Below are positions 1-8,589 of a stretch of 64,000 nt of DNA, piece after piece. The translations under genes and the position numbers were made by a program. The DNA lies in NCBI RefSeq assembly GCF_900109515.1, contig NZ_FOBD01000004.1, positions 124,001-188,000 on the forward strand, read 5' to 3'. Source of the DNA: Paenibacillus sp. OK003. Its GTDB lineage: Bacteria; Bacillota; Bacilli; Paenibacillales; Paenibacillaceae. The notes under the pieces are model-generated. The model saw only the letters and a program-made list of their open reading frames with translations, ran no database searches and was not told where the DNA came from. Each line of letters starts with the position of its first letter. Position 1 is the first letter of the stretch.

Positions 1-732
1 GGATTGATCAACAGTGACTTCCCAGCGCTGGACCCTTCTGATGCGGACAAAAAAATCGACTCCGGTCTTGTAGCTATGAAGCTGAACGGTGTTGCTCAGA
101 ACGGAAAGTCGTTTCAACAGCGGCTGACACCAAACGTGCCTGATGGCGAGATTGATGTGGCTCCGTTCCAAGGACCGGATGGCATTCGAATTGCCGGGGA
201 ACCAGGGAACTATGGCATGCTTGTCATTCCCAAAGCTTCCGTACCGGACGAAGAACAGTTAAAACAGGTGCTGACGTTCCTGGATCAACTGATGGACGAA
301 CCACTGAGTACGCTTCAGCTGCGTGGTCTGGAAGACGTGCACTATACGAAGACTTCGGATGGCAAAACCGAGTTCAAGGACTTCGACGGGTATCAGCGTG
401 AAGTGAAGCCTTATCGTGACAATCTGTTAAGCATTGAAGGTTATAACGTGCCTGAGCTTGTCGATGTACCGATCGGTATGAAGGGCACGAAGATGGCACG
501 TGAGAATGAGCAGTATGCCATTCCAAATCCGGCGCTGACCTTGTCTTCTGCCATCTATACTGAGCGCGGCCAGGAGCTGGACCAGATGATCTGGGATGCA
601 CAGACCAAATACATTATGGGCAAAATCGATGATGCTGGATGGGAGCAGGAAGTGGCGAACTGGAGAAAATCCGGTGGCGACCAGCTCATTTCCGAATTTG
701 AAGCGTCTTATGCCCAGCTAAACGGGAAGTAG
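1..732 (+). CDS. ABC transporter extracellular sugar-binding protein, C-terminal part
   Basis: The reading frame is open at the left edge, so only the C-terminal 243 residues or so are visible and the signal peptide and lipobox are missing. The sequence resembles the family 1 (LplA/LipO-like) extracellular solute-binding proteins that are very numerous in Paenibacillus. Supporting features are the PNPALTLSSAIYTERGQELDQ stretch, the final helix with VANWRKSGGDQLISEFEASY, and a lysine-ended C-terminus. Such proteins are lipid-anchored outside the membrane and deliver oligosaccharides or related compounds to a paired permease. No permease gene follows, so its partners must lie upstream. A strong terminator closes the unit. 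The family call is from recalled pattern; the substrate is unknown. Confidence 0.8.
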   Translation, partial: GLINSDFPALDPSDADKKIDSGLVAMKLNGVAQNGKSFQQRLTPNVPDGEIDVAPFQGPDGIRIAGEPGNYGMLVIPKASVPDEEQLKQVLTFLDQLMDEPLSTLQLRGLEDVHYTKTSDGKTEFKDFDGYQREVKPYRDNLLSIEGYNVPELVDVPIGMKGTKMARENEQYAIPNPALTLSSAIYTERGQELDQMIWDAQTKYIMGKIDDAGWEQEVANWRKSGGDQLISEFEASYAQLNGK

Positions 733-834
733 TAGAAATGGTAAAAAAAAGAGTAGTCAAATGGAATGGAATCGTTTATTCTATGAAGTAGTGATGTTTT
801 TACAAAATTAAACAGTAATTACACCTTAAAGAAT

Positions 835-869
835 AAGGCTATGAATCTGCGGATTCGTGGCCTTTTTTT
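835..869 (+). terminator. Rho-independent terminator; rest of the 733-1063 gap
   Basis: A 13-bp stem (835-847 with 852-864, three G-T pairs) with loop TGCG is followed by seven T. It ends the solute-binding protein unit. In the rest of the 331-base gap I see no gene. A TGG-TAGAAT at 944-952 could be an extended -10 for the SLH gene, without a convincing -35. Confidence 0.9.
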
Positions 870-1063
870 GTGCTTTAAGGAGTGAATTAGTTCTTAGGGA
901 GGAGATAAGTCTTAAAAACAAATACCAATAGCCTAGACTGACATGGTAGAATATTGATTATTATGACAAATTTAGGTTTTATTTTGAAAGAAATACGAGA
1001 GTGCTGAACAAGCAGTAGTAAGCAGAAGTTTACCCCATATTAAGGTACATAGGAGGAAAGAAA

Positions 1064-2239
1064 ATGAAAAAAGTAATATTAACAGGAGTGGCTGCACTAA
1101 CTCTACTTTCCGCACAAGCATCTATCGGTCCACAACCCGTAAAAGCTGCAATTACCGACGACATCAAGGTTGGACAAAGATTTAAAGACATTACTGGCCA
1201 TTGGGCAGAATCCAGTATCCTTCAGGCTATTCAGCGAGGCTATGTCGATGGTTTCCCAGATGGGAAATTCCTTCCCAACAATATAGTTACCAGAGCAGAA
1301 CTCGTGAAAATGACGGTATCTGCTTTAGATCTGGAGGTCGGATCTACATCCGGGAGTTGGTATACCTCGTACGTCAATGCTGCTCAAACAGCAGGGATCT
1401 ATAAAGCAGGCGACTTTTCAAATTCAGATTGGACAAAGCCGATGTCTCGAGAGGAAATGTCAAAAGTAGCTGTCCGAGCATTTGGGGTTACCGACGTAGA
1501 AGACAAACAATGGATGTACTTGGCCACCAAGAACGGTATTATCACAGGCACGGCACCAGGTGAAATTTCGCCAGAGGGAACTACAACTCGCGCTCAAGCA
1601 ATTGCTGTTATTGAACGGGTTTTGTCAATAAAGGATGGTAAGACTTTGGCATCTGATAAGTATGCTGTCGCGGCTGCGGAACTGTACTGGCACAAGACCA
1701 ATATTTTCACTGTTGCAGAAGAAATCTTTAATGGTCCGAAAAACTCTAATCACAGATTTGGTATTAAATCGTGGAAACAGTCCAACCTTACCGTTTCAGC
1801 CCCTAACGGTTCTGTTCAGGGTCGCGTAAACAGTCTGATTGCAATTGATTGGAATGACCCGAAAGACCCTAATCGAAAACTGCTCCCATCCAAAGATAAG
1901 TTCTTCTGGCTCTACGGGGGACAAGAAAAGAAATTCTCTGACAATGATGAGTGTTATATCTTGTTACTTGACTCCGAACTGACAGTTAATAAGAATCCAC
2001 AAGGATATAGAACGAACCGACTTGCCCTTTCTGTTCTTGGCTATGACGGGACACCTAGTAAAGATAAAATTAATCAAGCAATGCCTATTCGCTCTAACGA
2101 TCCCAAAAAGGAAATATACGGCTTAGTGATTCCAAAAAAAGCTCTTTATTATGATGGATCATTGCAAGTTCTAGTAGAAACAATTACTACCCCTGGAGTT
2201 AAAGTCTATCAAAAAAAATTAGCGCAATCCGAGCTTTAA
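1064..2239 (+). CDS. Secreted S-layer-homology (SLH) domain protein
   Basis: This 391-residue protein has a signal peptide (about residues 1-29, hydrophobic core then PVKAA). Three SLH repeats follow: about 41-90 with FKDITGHWAE and VDGFPDGKFLPNN, about 97-142, and about 148-188 with GIITGTAPGEISPEGTTTRAQA. SLH repeats bind pyruvylated secondary cell-wall polymer and hold proteins at the cell surface. The C-terminal half (about 190-391) matches nothing I recognise. An AGGAGGA site lies 9 bases before the ATG. The next gene starts 19 bases after the stop, so the two are probably co-transcribed and may work together at the surface. The gene is AT-richer than the pullulanase region that follows. 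Confidence 0.88.
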   Translation: MKKVILTGVAALTLLSAQASIGPQPVKAAITDDIKVGQRFKDITGHWAESSILQAIQRGYVDGFPDGKFLPNNIVTRAELVKMTVSALDLEVGSTSGSWYTSYVNAAQTAGIYKAGDFSNSDWTKPMSREEMSKVAVRAFGVTDVEDKQWMYLATKNGIITGTAPGEISPEGTTTRAQAIAVIERVLSIKDGKTLASDKYAVAAAELYWHKTNIFTVAEEIFNGPKNSNHRFGIKSWKQSNLTVSAPNGSVQGRVNSLIAIDWNDPKDPNRKLLPSKDKFFWLYGGQEKKFSDNDECYILLLDSELTVNKNPQGYRTNRLALSVLGYDGTPSKDKINQAMPIRSNDPKKEIYGLVIPKKALYYDGSLQVLVETITTPGVKVYQKKLAQSEL

Positions 2240-2258
2240 GAAGTTAGGAAGTGGTTCT

Positions 2259-5200
2259 TTGAAGAACAGAATTCTTCCCCTTGTTTTGTTAATGGTTCTC
2301 CTTTCACAGTTAATACCAACTAGCATTTTTTTGAATACTGTATCAGCAGCAGGAGAAATTACAGAATTCATAGCGTACGAGATGAAAGGGGACGCTGACG
2401 ATTATCTTTATGGAGGGCTTTATTTCTCGGACAAGCCTACTTTACCAACCATTCCAATCGTAGTGCCTTCAAAGCCTGGCAAGATCATTAAAAAGATGGA
2501 GTGGACAGATAAGGAGGGTACGGTACTTCGAGCACTGTCCATCCCTACAGGTAAAGCGGAATTTAAAGCATCTGATAATTTAAAAGATACTTTGAACGGC
2601 ACGAGGTATACTGTGCGTTCTAAAAATAATTCCAATTACGGTGGAATTTACTATTGGGACAGATGGACAGCTGGTGATTCAGGAAACTTTAATGGTAAGT
2701 ATTGGCGCGCCGGGGGCGGACAGGTAAGTGTTTATACCAGTGAACCTGGCCCAAACTGTCCAGGCGGTGTACCAACTGAAAACAAAAACCCTAATACGTG
2801 GCAGAGTTTCAATGGGAATCTGCCACGTTATCCTGGGTGTACAGACCCTAACTTGGCTGCCAATATTCCACGGACGGAAGCATTCTATATTGTTGCTAAT
2901 GGAGATTCTCTACATGATTTATGGATTAAGGATGGAGGGATTTCTAAGACTGATGTAAAAGCATCACACACCATAATTGACTCCACTACTCCAATTAATG
3001 ATGTACATGGAACTCAAGGTTATACTGATCCAAGTACAGTTGCAGGTCAAGTAATCGACGTGCCAAGCTTGAACTTAATCACAATTAGTTTTAAACAAAC
3101 ATTCAATAATGATACTTATAGTAAATACTGGGCGAATCCAGGTGCAAAACAAGTATGGTATTTCTCCAAATTTAGAGCCGACTTTGATTCCTACACCTAC
3201 GTTTACAAGGATAAAAAATTGAAAGTTACGTATGCAGATGGGACATCCGGACTTGAGATCAGCGGTAATATTTGTGTAGCGCCAAACGGAACAACTCAGT
3301 TAACGGCAACTTTGACAAAGATAGATGGAAGTGTTTGGCCCTTACAGAGCCATGGTAAACTCACGTGGTCAAGTTCTAATACATCTACAATGACGGTCAA
3401 TAGTTCTGGATTAGTAGCAGCGGTTGCTCCTACTGGCACAGCAACGATTACTGCACACTTTGTTGACGCGACCCAAGCGCTTGATGAAAAGGATACCTTT
3501 GAGATGACAGTTGGCTCGGGGGCCTCATGCACCAACAGTGGCGGAGGAGACAATCAACCTGAAATTCCTGAAGGTAATGGATCGGGACAATGCAGTTGGA
3601 CGATTGGAAGTCCTTCTCCAGAAACAGTTATGAGGCAAAGTGACATGGACCCAGGTGCCAATGGAGTTATTCGAGCTGACGATAGAGATTCCGAAAAATT
3701 CGATGTTCTTAAGGGGATTCCAACATCTGAATCTCTTTATACCAACGCATTAGCTGATGAATATTTGTTCAAACAGGATTGGGGAAAAATGTCTGGAAAG
3801 ACCACATATGACTGTACGGTTGAAGTTACGTATGCACGTCAATGGACAGTACCTGGTCCTCAAGTATGTACTGAAACTGGTTGTACTCCAGGACCTCCGG
3901 TGACCAAAACGGATACTCAGTCCAAAACATATACATTCCAATTATTCAGGGATTACTCGTACTGGAAAATTAATAATTTGGAAGTATACAAGATCAATCA
4001 GGCTGAAATGAGTAACTATGCCTTGCCTGGTGGGAAGGTCATCATGACACCTTCAGGGTATACGCCACCGTCACTTGATTCGAGTAATGATCCGGATGTT
4101 AATAGTCACGTTAGACCAGCTAATACATCATCAATCACTTTTTCTCCACCACTTCTAACAGGGGGATTGAACTCGCCGCCATCTCTTCCGGATCACACCT
4201 CCACACTTAAAGGGATGGCTGAAAGCAATACGCCTCAAAGTAAAGTGAGTAATGATATGGTCAATTTTAATGGCTCAACGCTCATGAGTTCTTCGGAAAC
4301 GACGAAGGATGGGCCAATTCCGTCTAATTTTCCTAATCCGACTACTATTAACCGTGATGTATTGTATAAGCCTAGTAACATGATCAGCAATACGCTCATA
4401 AATAAGGCAAATACCACGAGTTCCGGTGAAATTTATTACGATTTGTTGCCCGGCAATGTAAACGGGGGAGATAACAAAGTTTTTCCAATCAGCGGTATAA
4501 ATAAGGTCACGGTACATACGCCTGTCGTGAACTACGCCTGGGTATCGGATGACCAGCCGCATAACCAGAAGACGGTGCCGAATGCAAACCGGGCAGCACT
4601 CATTCTGGAGCGTCCGTTTATCGTAAGAATCCCGACCTCAGGGCAGCATCTGGATGCTGGGAGTTACCCCGGTTATGGCAACCGGGACTATGCTAAGTAT
4701 TTTCGCATCAAGCAGGTGCGGTTCCCATTTGATGTTTATAACGAAGGCCGCAGCCAGTTCATCCCCGCCAAGACGTGGGTCGATATTCCAGTGAATCAGT
4801 TGGATACCCCCTTTTATCTTCCGGTTTGGGTGGACGAGGGGGATTATGAAGTCGAGTTTCGCAATATCGCCGAAAATGCACCAGCGAACTTCTCTGAACA
4901 GCAGGATGCCAATACGAATCTGGCGCATCATGTAGCGGCAGATACGGTACCTGTGGAAGTCATTGGGCGGTTGTATGATTTTCGTGTGACCGATATTTCC
5001 GACTATAACTGGGAGAACGTATTCCGTAAGCAGATTGGCCGTCCAGAGCATACAGGAGTCGGATACTGGACGGGCCTTAACAGTATAGATGGTGACCCTA
5101 GAGGTAATTTAGCTCCGTTCTTTCTTCCGATTCGACCAGGCAGTCATCCGGTGCAGGGATTCAAAAATGGGGCAGTCAAAACAGGATACCATATCAAGTT

Positions 5201-5999
5201 TGACCTCAAAACAAAGGGTAATATGTTTGGCAAGCAGGATGGTGTACGAATTACACCGAGTTTCCATTTTGTGAGTCGGGATGGTTCTTCCCGCCAGGAA
5301 GTGGACCTGTACTATCACCGGGGCCAGGAGCGTCTCATTCGCATCGGATCGGCGCAGGATTTGGAGAAACGCTTTGTTGTACTGAACGCACGGCTGCGGA
5401 ATGTACCCAGTACGGAGCTGGGGGATGCAGCTAGGTATCGGTATACCTACGAGCTGACACCCCAGGAGCAGAGCCAGAGCACCCTTGCGGAATACATGGT
5501 CCGTTTCGTGGATCAGACTTCTCACCAGAAAACATGGGTGGGCCGTTATGACTGGCTGATCCTGTCCTCGCCTATCCGCACACTGATTGGACCAAAGACG
5601 GACATCCCACCTGGCGTCAATGTGGACCGGGCTAATGCAGCCATCCAGCGCTGGTATGGGGATTACAGTCTGCCGGCCGATGTGTACGCTGTACAGAAGG
5701 GAGCCGATCTCGAATCACTCGCCAGACAACATCCTCTCGACGAGAAGTCAGCGACCTTCCTGAAGGATGGGTATATCGTGGTCAACTTCAATGTTGAGAG
5801 TTTGCAAGGGGGCAATACGGATGCCCCGCACTTGCAATATATTCATGCCCCATTGATGAATCAGTGGCAGATGGACGGCTTCAACCGAAGTCCGGCAAAC
5901 AGCCAAGGCAGTAACTGGCCGCTGAAGGATGGTGATGTTGTGTTTTACCATGCAGATCAGTCCAGCCGGAACGATTTTCAGTCCCAGGTGCCGCATTAG
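2259..5999 (+). CDS. Large secreted protein with an Ig-like (BIG2) domain
   Basis: The 1,246-codon gene starts with TTG, 19 bases after the SLH gene stop, behind a GGAAGTGG site. A hydrophobic signal peptide spans about residues 2-30. A bacterial Ig-like group 2 domain lies near residues 345-415 (LTWSSSNTSTMTVNSSGLVAA), then a Gly/Glu-rich linker near 425-445 and a long domain of unknown function with many aromatic residues. I see no catalytic motif. Base composition changes near 4490: hand counts of 60-base samples give 35-38% GC before it and 52-58% after it, so the gene looks mosaic. A perfect terminator follows. It is likely an exported surface or matrix protein paired with the SLH gene. 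Function unknown. Confidence 0.85.
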   Translation: MKNRILPLVLLMVLLSQLIPTSIFLNTVSAAGEITEFIAYEMKGDADDYLYGGLYFSDKPTLPTIPIVVPSKPGKIIKKMEWTDKEGTVLRALSIPTGKAEFKASDNLKDTLNGTRYTVRSKNNSNYGGIYYWDRWTAGDSGNFNGKYWRAGGGQVSVYTSEPGPNCPGGVPTENKNPNTWQSFNGNLPRYPGCTDPNLAANIPRTEAFYIVANGDSLHDLWIKDGGISKTDVKASHTIIDSTTPINDVHGTQGYTDPSTVAGQVIDVPSLNLITISFKQTFNNDTYSKYWANPGAKQVWYFSKFRADFDSYTYVYKDKKLKVTYADGTSGLEISGNICVAPNGTTQLTATLTKIDGSVWPLQSHGKLTWSSSNTSTMTVNSSGLVAAVAPTGTATITAHFVDATQALDEKDTFEMTVGSGASCTNSGGGDNQPEIPEGNGSGQCSWTIGSPSPETVMRQSDMDPGANGVIRADDRDSEKFDVLKGIPTSESLYTNALADEYLFKQDWGKMSGKTTYDCTVEVTYARQWTVPGPQVCTETGCTPGPPVTKTDTQSKTYTFQLFRDYSYWKINNLEVYKINQAEMSNYALPGGKVIMTPSGYTPPSLDSSNDPDVNSHVRPANTSSITFSPPLLTGGLNSPPSLPDHTSTLKGMAESNTPQSKVSNDMVNFNGSTLMSSSETTKDGPIPSNFPNPTTINRDVLYKPSNMISNTLINKANTTSSGEIYYDLLPGNVNGGDNKVFPISGINKVTVHTPVVNYAWVSDDQPHNQKTVPNANRAALILERPFIVRIPTSGQHLDAGSYPGYGNRDYAKYFRIKQVRFPFDVYNEGRSQFIPAKTWVDIPVNQLDTPFYLPVWVDEGDYEVEFRNIAENAPANFSEQQDANTNLAHHVAADTVPVEVIGRLYDFRVTDISDYNWENVFRKQIGRPEHTGVGYWTGLNSIDGDPRGNLAPFFLPIRPGSHPVQGFKNGAVKTGYHIKFDLKTKGNMFGKQDGVRITPSFHFVSRDGSSRQEVDLYYHRGQERLIRIGSAQDLEKRFVVLNARLRNVPSTELGDAARYRYTYELTPQEQSQSTLAEYMVRFVDQTSHQKTWVGRYDWLILSSPIRTLIGPKTDIPPGVNVDRANAAIQRWYGDYSLPADVYAVQKGADLESLARQHPLDEKSATFLKDGYIVVNFNVESLQGGNTDAPHLQYIHAPLMNQWQMDGFNRSPANSQGSNWPLKDGDVVFYHADQSSRNDFQSQVPH

Positions 6000-6021
6000 A
6001 GGGAACAGGGCTAATCCCTCA

Positions 6022-6067
6022 ACAAGCTATGTTTTACGTGAATGACGTGAAGCATGGCTTGTTTTTT
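6022..6067 (+). terminator. Rho-independent terminator after the large exoprotein gene
   Basis: An 18-bp stem (6022-6039 with 6045-6062, including G-T pairs), loop GAATG and a T-rich tail. An ATG at 6054 that would lengthen the next gene lies inside this stem, so it is unlikely to be a start. Confidence 0.93.
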
Positions 6068-6176
6068 ATGGTCTTTTTCATTCCCGAGATTATGGTTAGG
6101 TGACAGAAGGGGTATAAAAGGTAAGGAGCATTTGTTCACATCCATTTTATTGCTCATCGAGAGGGGAATATACAGC

Positions 6177-8228
6177 ATGATTGATGACCATCACAAGCTG
6201 GACGTATTGAATGTAGTGGATACATACCAAGGAAGAGATCTGGGTGTCACGATGGAACCACAAGCCTGTAGTTTCAAAGTGTGGGCGCCTGCTGCAACGC
6301 AGGTGGATGTGCTGTTATACCCGCCTTCAACAGGGGGAAGTCCCAGTGAACAGAAGAATCAGGATGTACAGAAAGAAATACCTATGAACCAACAGGATCA
6401 GGGCATCTGGTCCCTGAAGCTCGAAGGCGAGTGGAACGGTTATCGTTATATGTACAGAGCCACCTTTGAGGACGGACGACAGGAGATTGCGGTTGATCCC
6501 TATGCACATGCTGTGACCATGAATGGAGAAATGGGAGTCATCGTCAGGCTGGAACAGACCCACCCGAATGGCTGGAATGAGGATATTCGTCCAGAACTGA
6601 CGAGCCCCGTAGATGCGGTCTTATATGAGCTGCATGTGCGCGATTTCTCGATCCATGAGTCATCCGGCATGAGGCACAAAGGAAAGTATCTGGCTTTTAC
6701 CGAGACAGGTCTGCGTGATTCAAACGGGAATACACTGGGAATCGATCATTTGACTGAGCTGGGAATCACTCATGTACATCTGCTACCGGTTTTTGATTTT
6801 GCGACAGTGGACGAATCGAAGACAGATGACGGGACCTCCGATTGCTCACGTTATAACTGGGGTTATGATCCGCTCCACTACAACGTTCCAGAAGGTTCCT
6901 ATGCATCCCGTGCAGATGAGCCGGAGACCAGAATTCGTGAGTTCAAATCTATGGTACTCGCTCTTCATAAGAAGGGAATCGGAGTCATTATGGATGTGGT
7001 GTACAATCATACGTTTGACACGGCAGCCAGTTCATTTGAAAAGCTTGTTCCAGGATATTACTACCGTCAGAATCCGGATGGCACGTACAGCAATGGCTCA
7101 GGTACAGGCAATGAAGTGGCTACGGAGCGCCCGATGGTGCGCAAGTTCATTATCGACTCCGTACGGTACTGGGCAGAGGAATACCATGTGGACGGGTTTC
7201 GGTTTGACCTGATGGGGCTGATTGACACGGCAACGATGAAAGAACTCGCAGCAGAACTGCATGACAAAGTTTCTCCGTCCATCCTCTTATACGGTGAACC
7301 CTGGGGAGCGCTGGAATCACCACTTGGGGATCAAATGACCCTTAAGGGAGCACAGCATGAAGCCGGATTTGCTGTATTTAACGATAACCTCCGTGGAACG
7401 ATTAAAGGCGATAGTGATGGAACGGGAACCGGATTTGCTACGGGAGCGGAGGAAAAAGAAGACGATATTTGGACAGGTGTACGTGGAGCCATTACCGATT
7501 TTACCGCTGGCCCATCTGAAACGATTAATTATGTAACTGTACATGATAATCTCAACCTGTGGGACAAAGTCGCCCAGACACAAGGATTGCACGATACACT
7601 GGGATTTATCACCTATAGCGAGGATGGTCGTGTGAAAGGTAGCGCCAACGTGGAAGAGGCTGTACAGCAGGCGAAGCCCTATTTGCTCGTTGACCCGAAT
7701 CGCATACTGGAGAACGAAACGGTCCGGCGATGTCTGCTTGCTAATGGTATCGTGTTGACTTCCCAGGGGGTTCCATCGCTTGCGGCTGGAGATGAATTTC
7801 TGCGAAGCAAATACGGTGATGCCAACAGTCATGAGAGTGGAGATTCAGTCAATGCCATTCGGTGGGAGCAAAAGCAGCAGTTTAAGCCGGTTTATGATTA
7901 TTATCGTGGCCTGATCCGTCTTCGGCGCGAGCATCCTGCTTTTCGTCTTCGCACCCGGGAAGAGATTGAGAAGCATGTTCGATTGCTTGAAAAAGGAACA
8001 GGGCTGTTGGCCTATGAACTGTCAGGAACGGCTGTGGGCGATTCATGGGGACGGATGATCATTATCTACAATGCTTCCAAAGAACCCCGTACAACCTCCG
8101 TTCCTTCAGGTACATGGAATGTGGTTGTAGAGCAGGGGCAGGCTGGCACCGAGACGCTGCGAACAGCCAAGGATGGTCAGGTCAGCGTTCCCGCTATATC
8201 CATGACGGTGATGTATTCAGGTGAATGA
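6177..8228 (+). CDS. pulA: Type I pullulanase (GH13), single-module form
   Basis: Hydrolyses alpha-1,6 branches of pullulan, starch or glycogen. The type I signature YNWGYDP is near residue 226, followed by the GH13 conserved regions DVVYNH (about 273), GFRFDLMGL (about 340, nucleophile Asp), YGEPW (about 374, acid/base Glu) and YVTVHDN. An N-terminal CBM48-like domain (FKVWAPAATQVDVLLY) precedes the barrel. I placed the start at the ATG 12 bases after GAGAGGGG; a further upstream ATG falls in the preceding terminator. There is no signal peptide, so the 683-residue enzyme should be cytoplasmic, as in glycogen or maltodextrin debranching. The next gene is a paralog. Confidence 0.93.
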   Translation: MIDDHHKLDVLNVVDTYQGRDLGVTMEPQACSFKVWAPAATQVDVLLYPPSTGGSPSEQKNQDVQKEIPMNQQDQGIWSLKLEGEWNGYRYMYRATFEDGRQEIAVDPYAHAVTMNGEMGVIVRLEQTHPNGWNEDIRPELTSPVDAVLYELHVRDFSIHESSGMRHKGKYLAFTETGLRDSNGNTLGIDHLTELGITHVHLLPVFDFATVDESKTDDGTSDCSRYNWGYDPLHYNVPEGSYASRADEPETRIREFKSMVLALHKKGIGVIMDVVYNHTFDTAASSFEKLVPGYYYRQNPDGTYSNGSGTGNEVATERPMVRKFIIDSVRYWAEEYHVDGFRFDLMGLIDTATMKELAAELHDKVSPSILLYGEPWGALESPLGDQMTLKGAQHEAGFAVFNDNLRGTIKGDSDGTGTGFATGAEEKEDDIWTGVRGAITDFTAGPSETINYVTVHDNLNLWDKVAQTQGLHDTLGFITYSEDGRVKGSANVEEAVQQAKPYLLVDPNRILENETVRRCLLANGIVLTSQGVPSLAAGDEFLRSKYGDANSHESGDSVNAIRWEQKQQFKPVYDYYRGLIRLRREHPAFRLRTREEIEKHVRLLEKGTGLLAYELSGTAVGDSWGRMIIIYNASKEPRTTSVPSGTWNVVVEQGQAGTETLRTAKDGQVSVPAISMTVMYSGE

Positions 8229-8315
8229 ACGTTCACACCACTCGCTAAACCTCAACAGCCATCAAGGTACCTTGCCGACCTAAACCAAATTAGTTGTTTA
8301 AAAACAGTAATGTTG

Positions 8316-8352
8316 CACCCTTTCTCCATTCTGGAGTGAGGGTGTTTTGTTT
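8316..8352 (+). terminator. Rho-independent terminator between the two pullulanase genes
   Basis: CACCCT (8316-8321) pairs with AGGGTG (8339-8344), with an inner TCTCC/GGAGT-type stem, followed by TTTTGTTTT. It separates the two paralogs into independent units. The rest of the 8229-8589 gap holds a promoter (8519-8547) and nothing else I can see. Confidence 0.85.
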
Positions 8353-8518
8353 TCTCCCGCCTTTTTTTCATCAGGACAGGTACAAATGCTGTCAATCTAT
8401 GGCGCTTGTTTACATATGCTGTATCTTGAAAGCGATTGCTGTGTAGATTTGCATCACATTCGATATGCTAATTGAAAGCCTCTGTTCAACCGATATGTTG
8501 AGTACAGACAACCCCGGG

Positions 8519-8547
8519 TTGACAAATGACGTCTCGCTCCGTAACAT
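8519..8547 (+). promoter_or_regulatory. Sigma-A promoter of the second pullulanase gene
   Basis: TTGACA (8519-8524), a 17-base spacer and TAACAT (8542-8547). Transcription should begin near 8554. That leaves only about 12 bases before the ATG at 8566 but about 36 before the ATG at 8590, which has a GGCGGTGGG site; this favours the later start. Confidence 0.72.
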
Positions 8548-8589
8548 CGGGACAACACGAAATCAATGGATACAAAGGCGGTGGGAACG

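Noticed and set aside
6054..6176. 41 extra N-terminal residues for the first pullulanase
   Set aside because: The ATG is inside the stem of the preceding terminator, while the ATG at 6177 has its own ribosome binding site.
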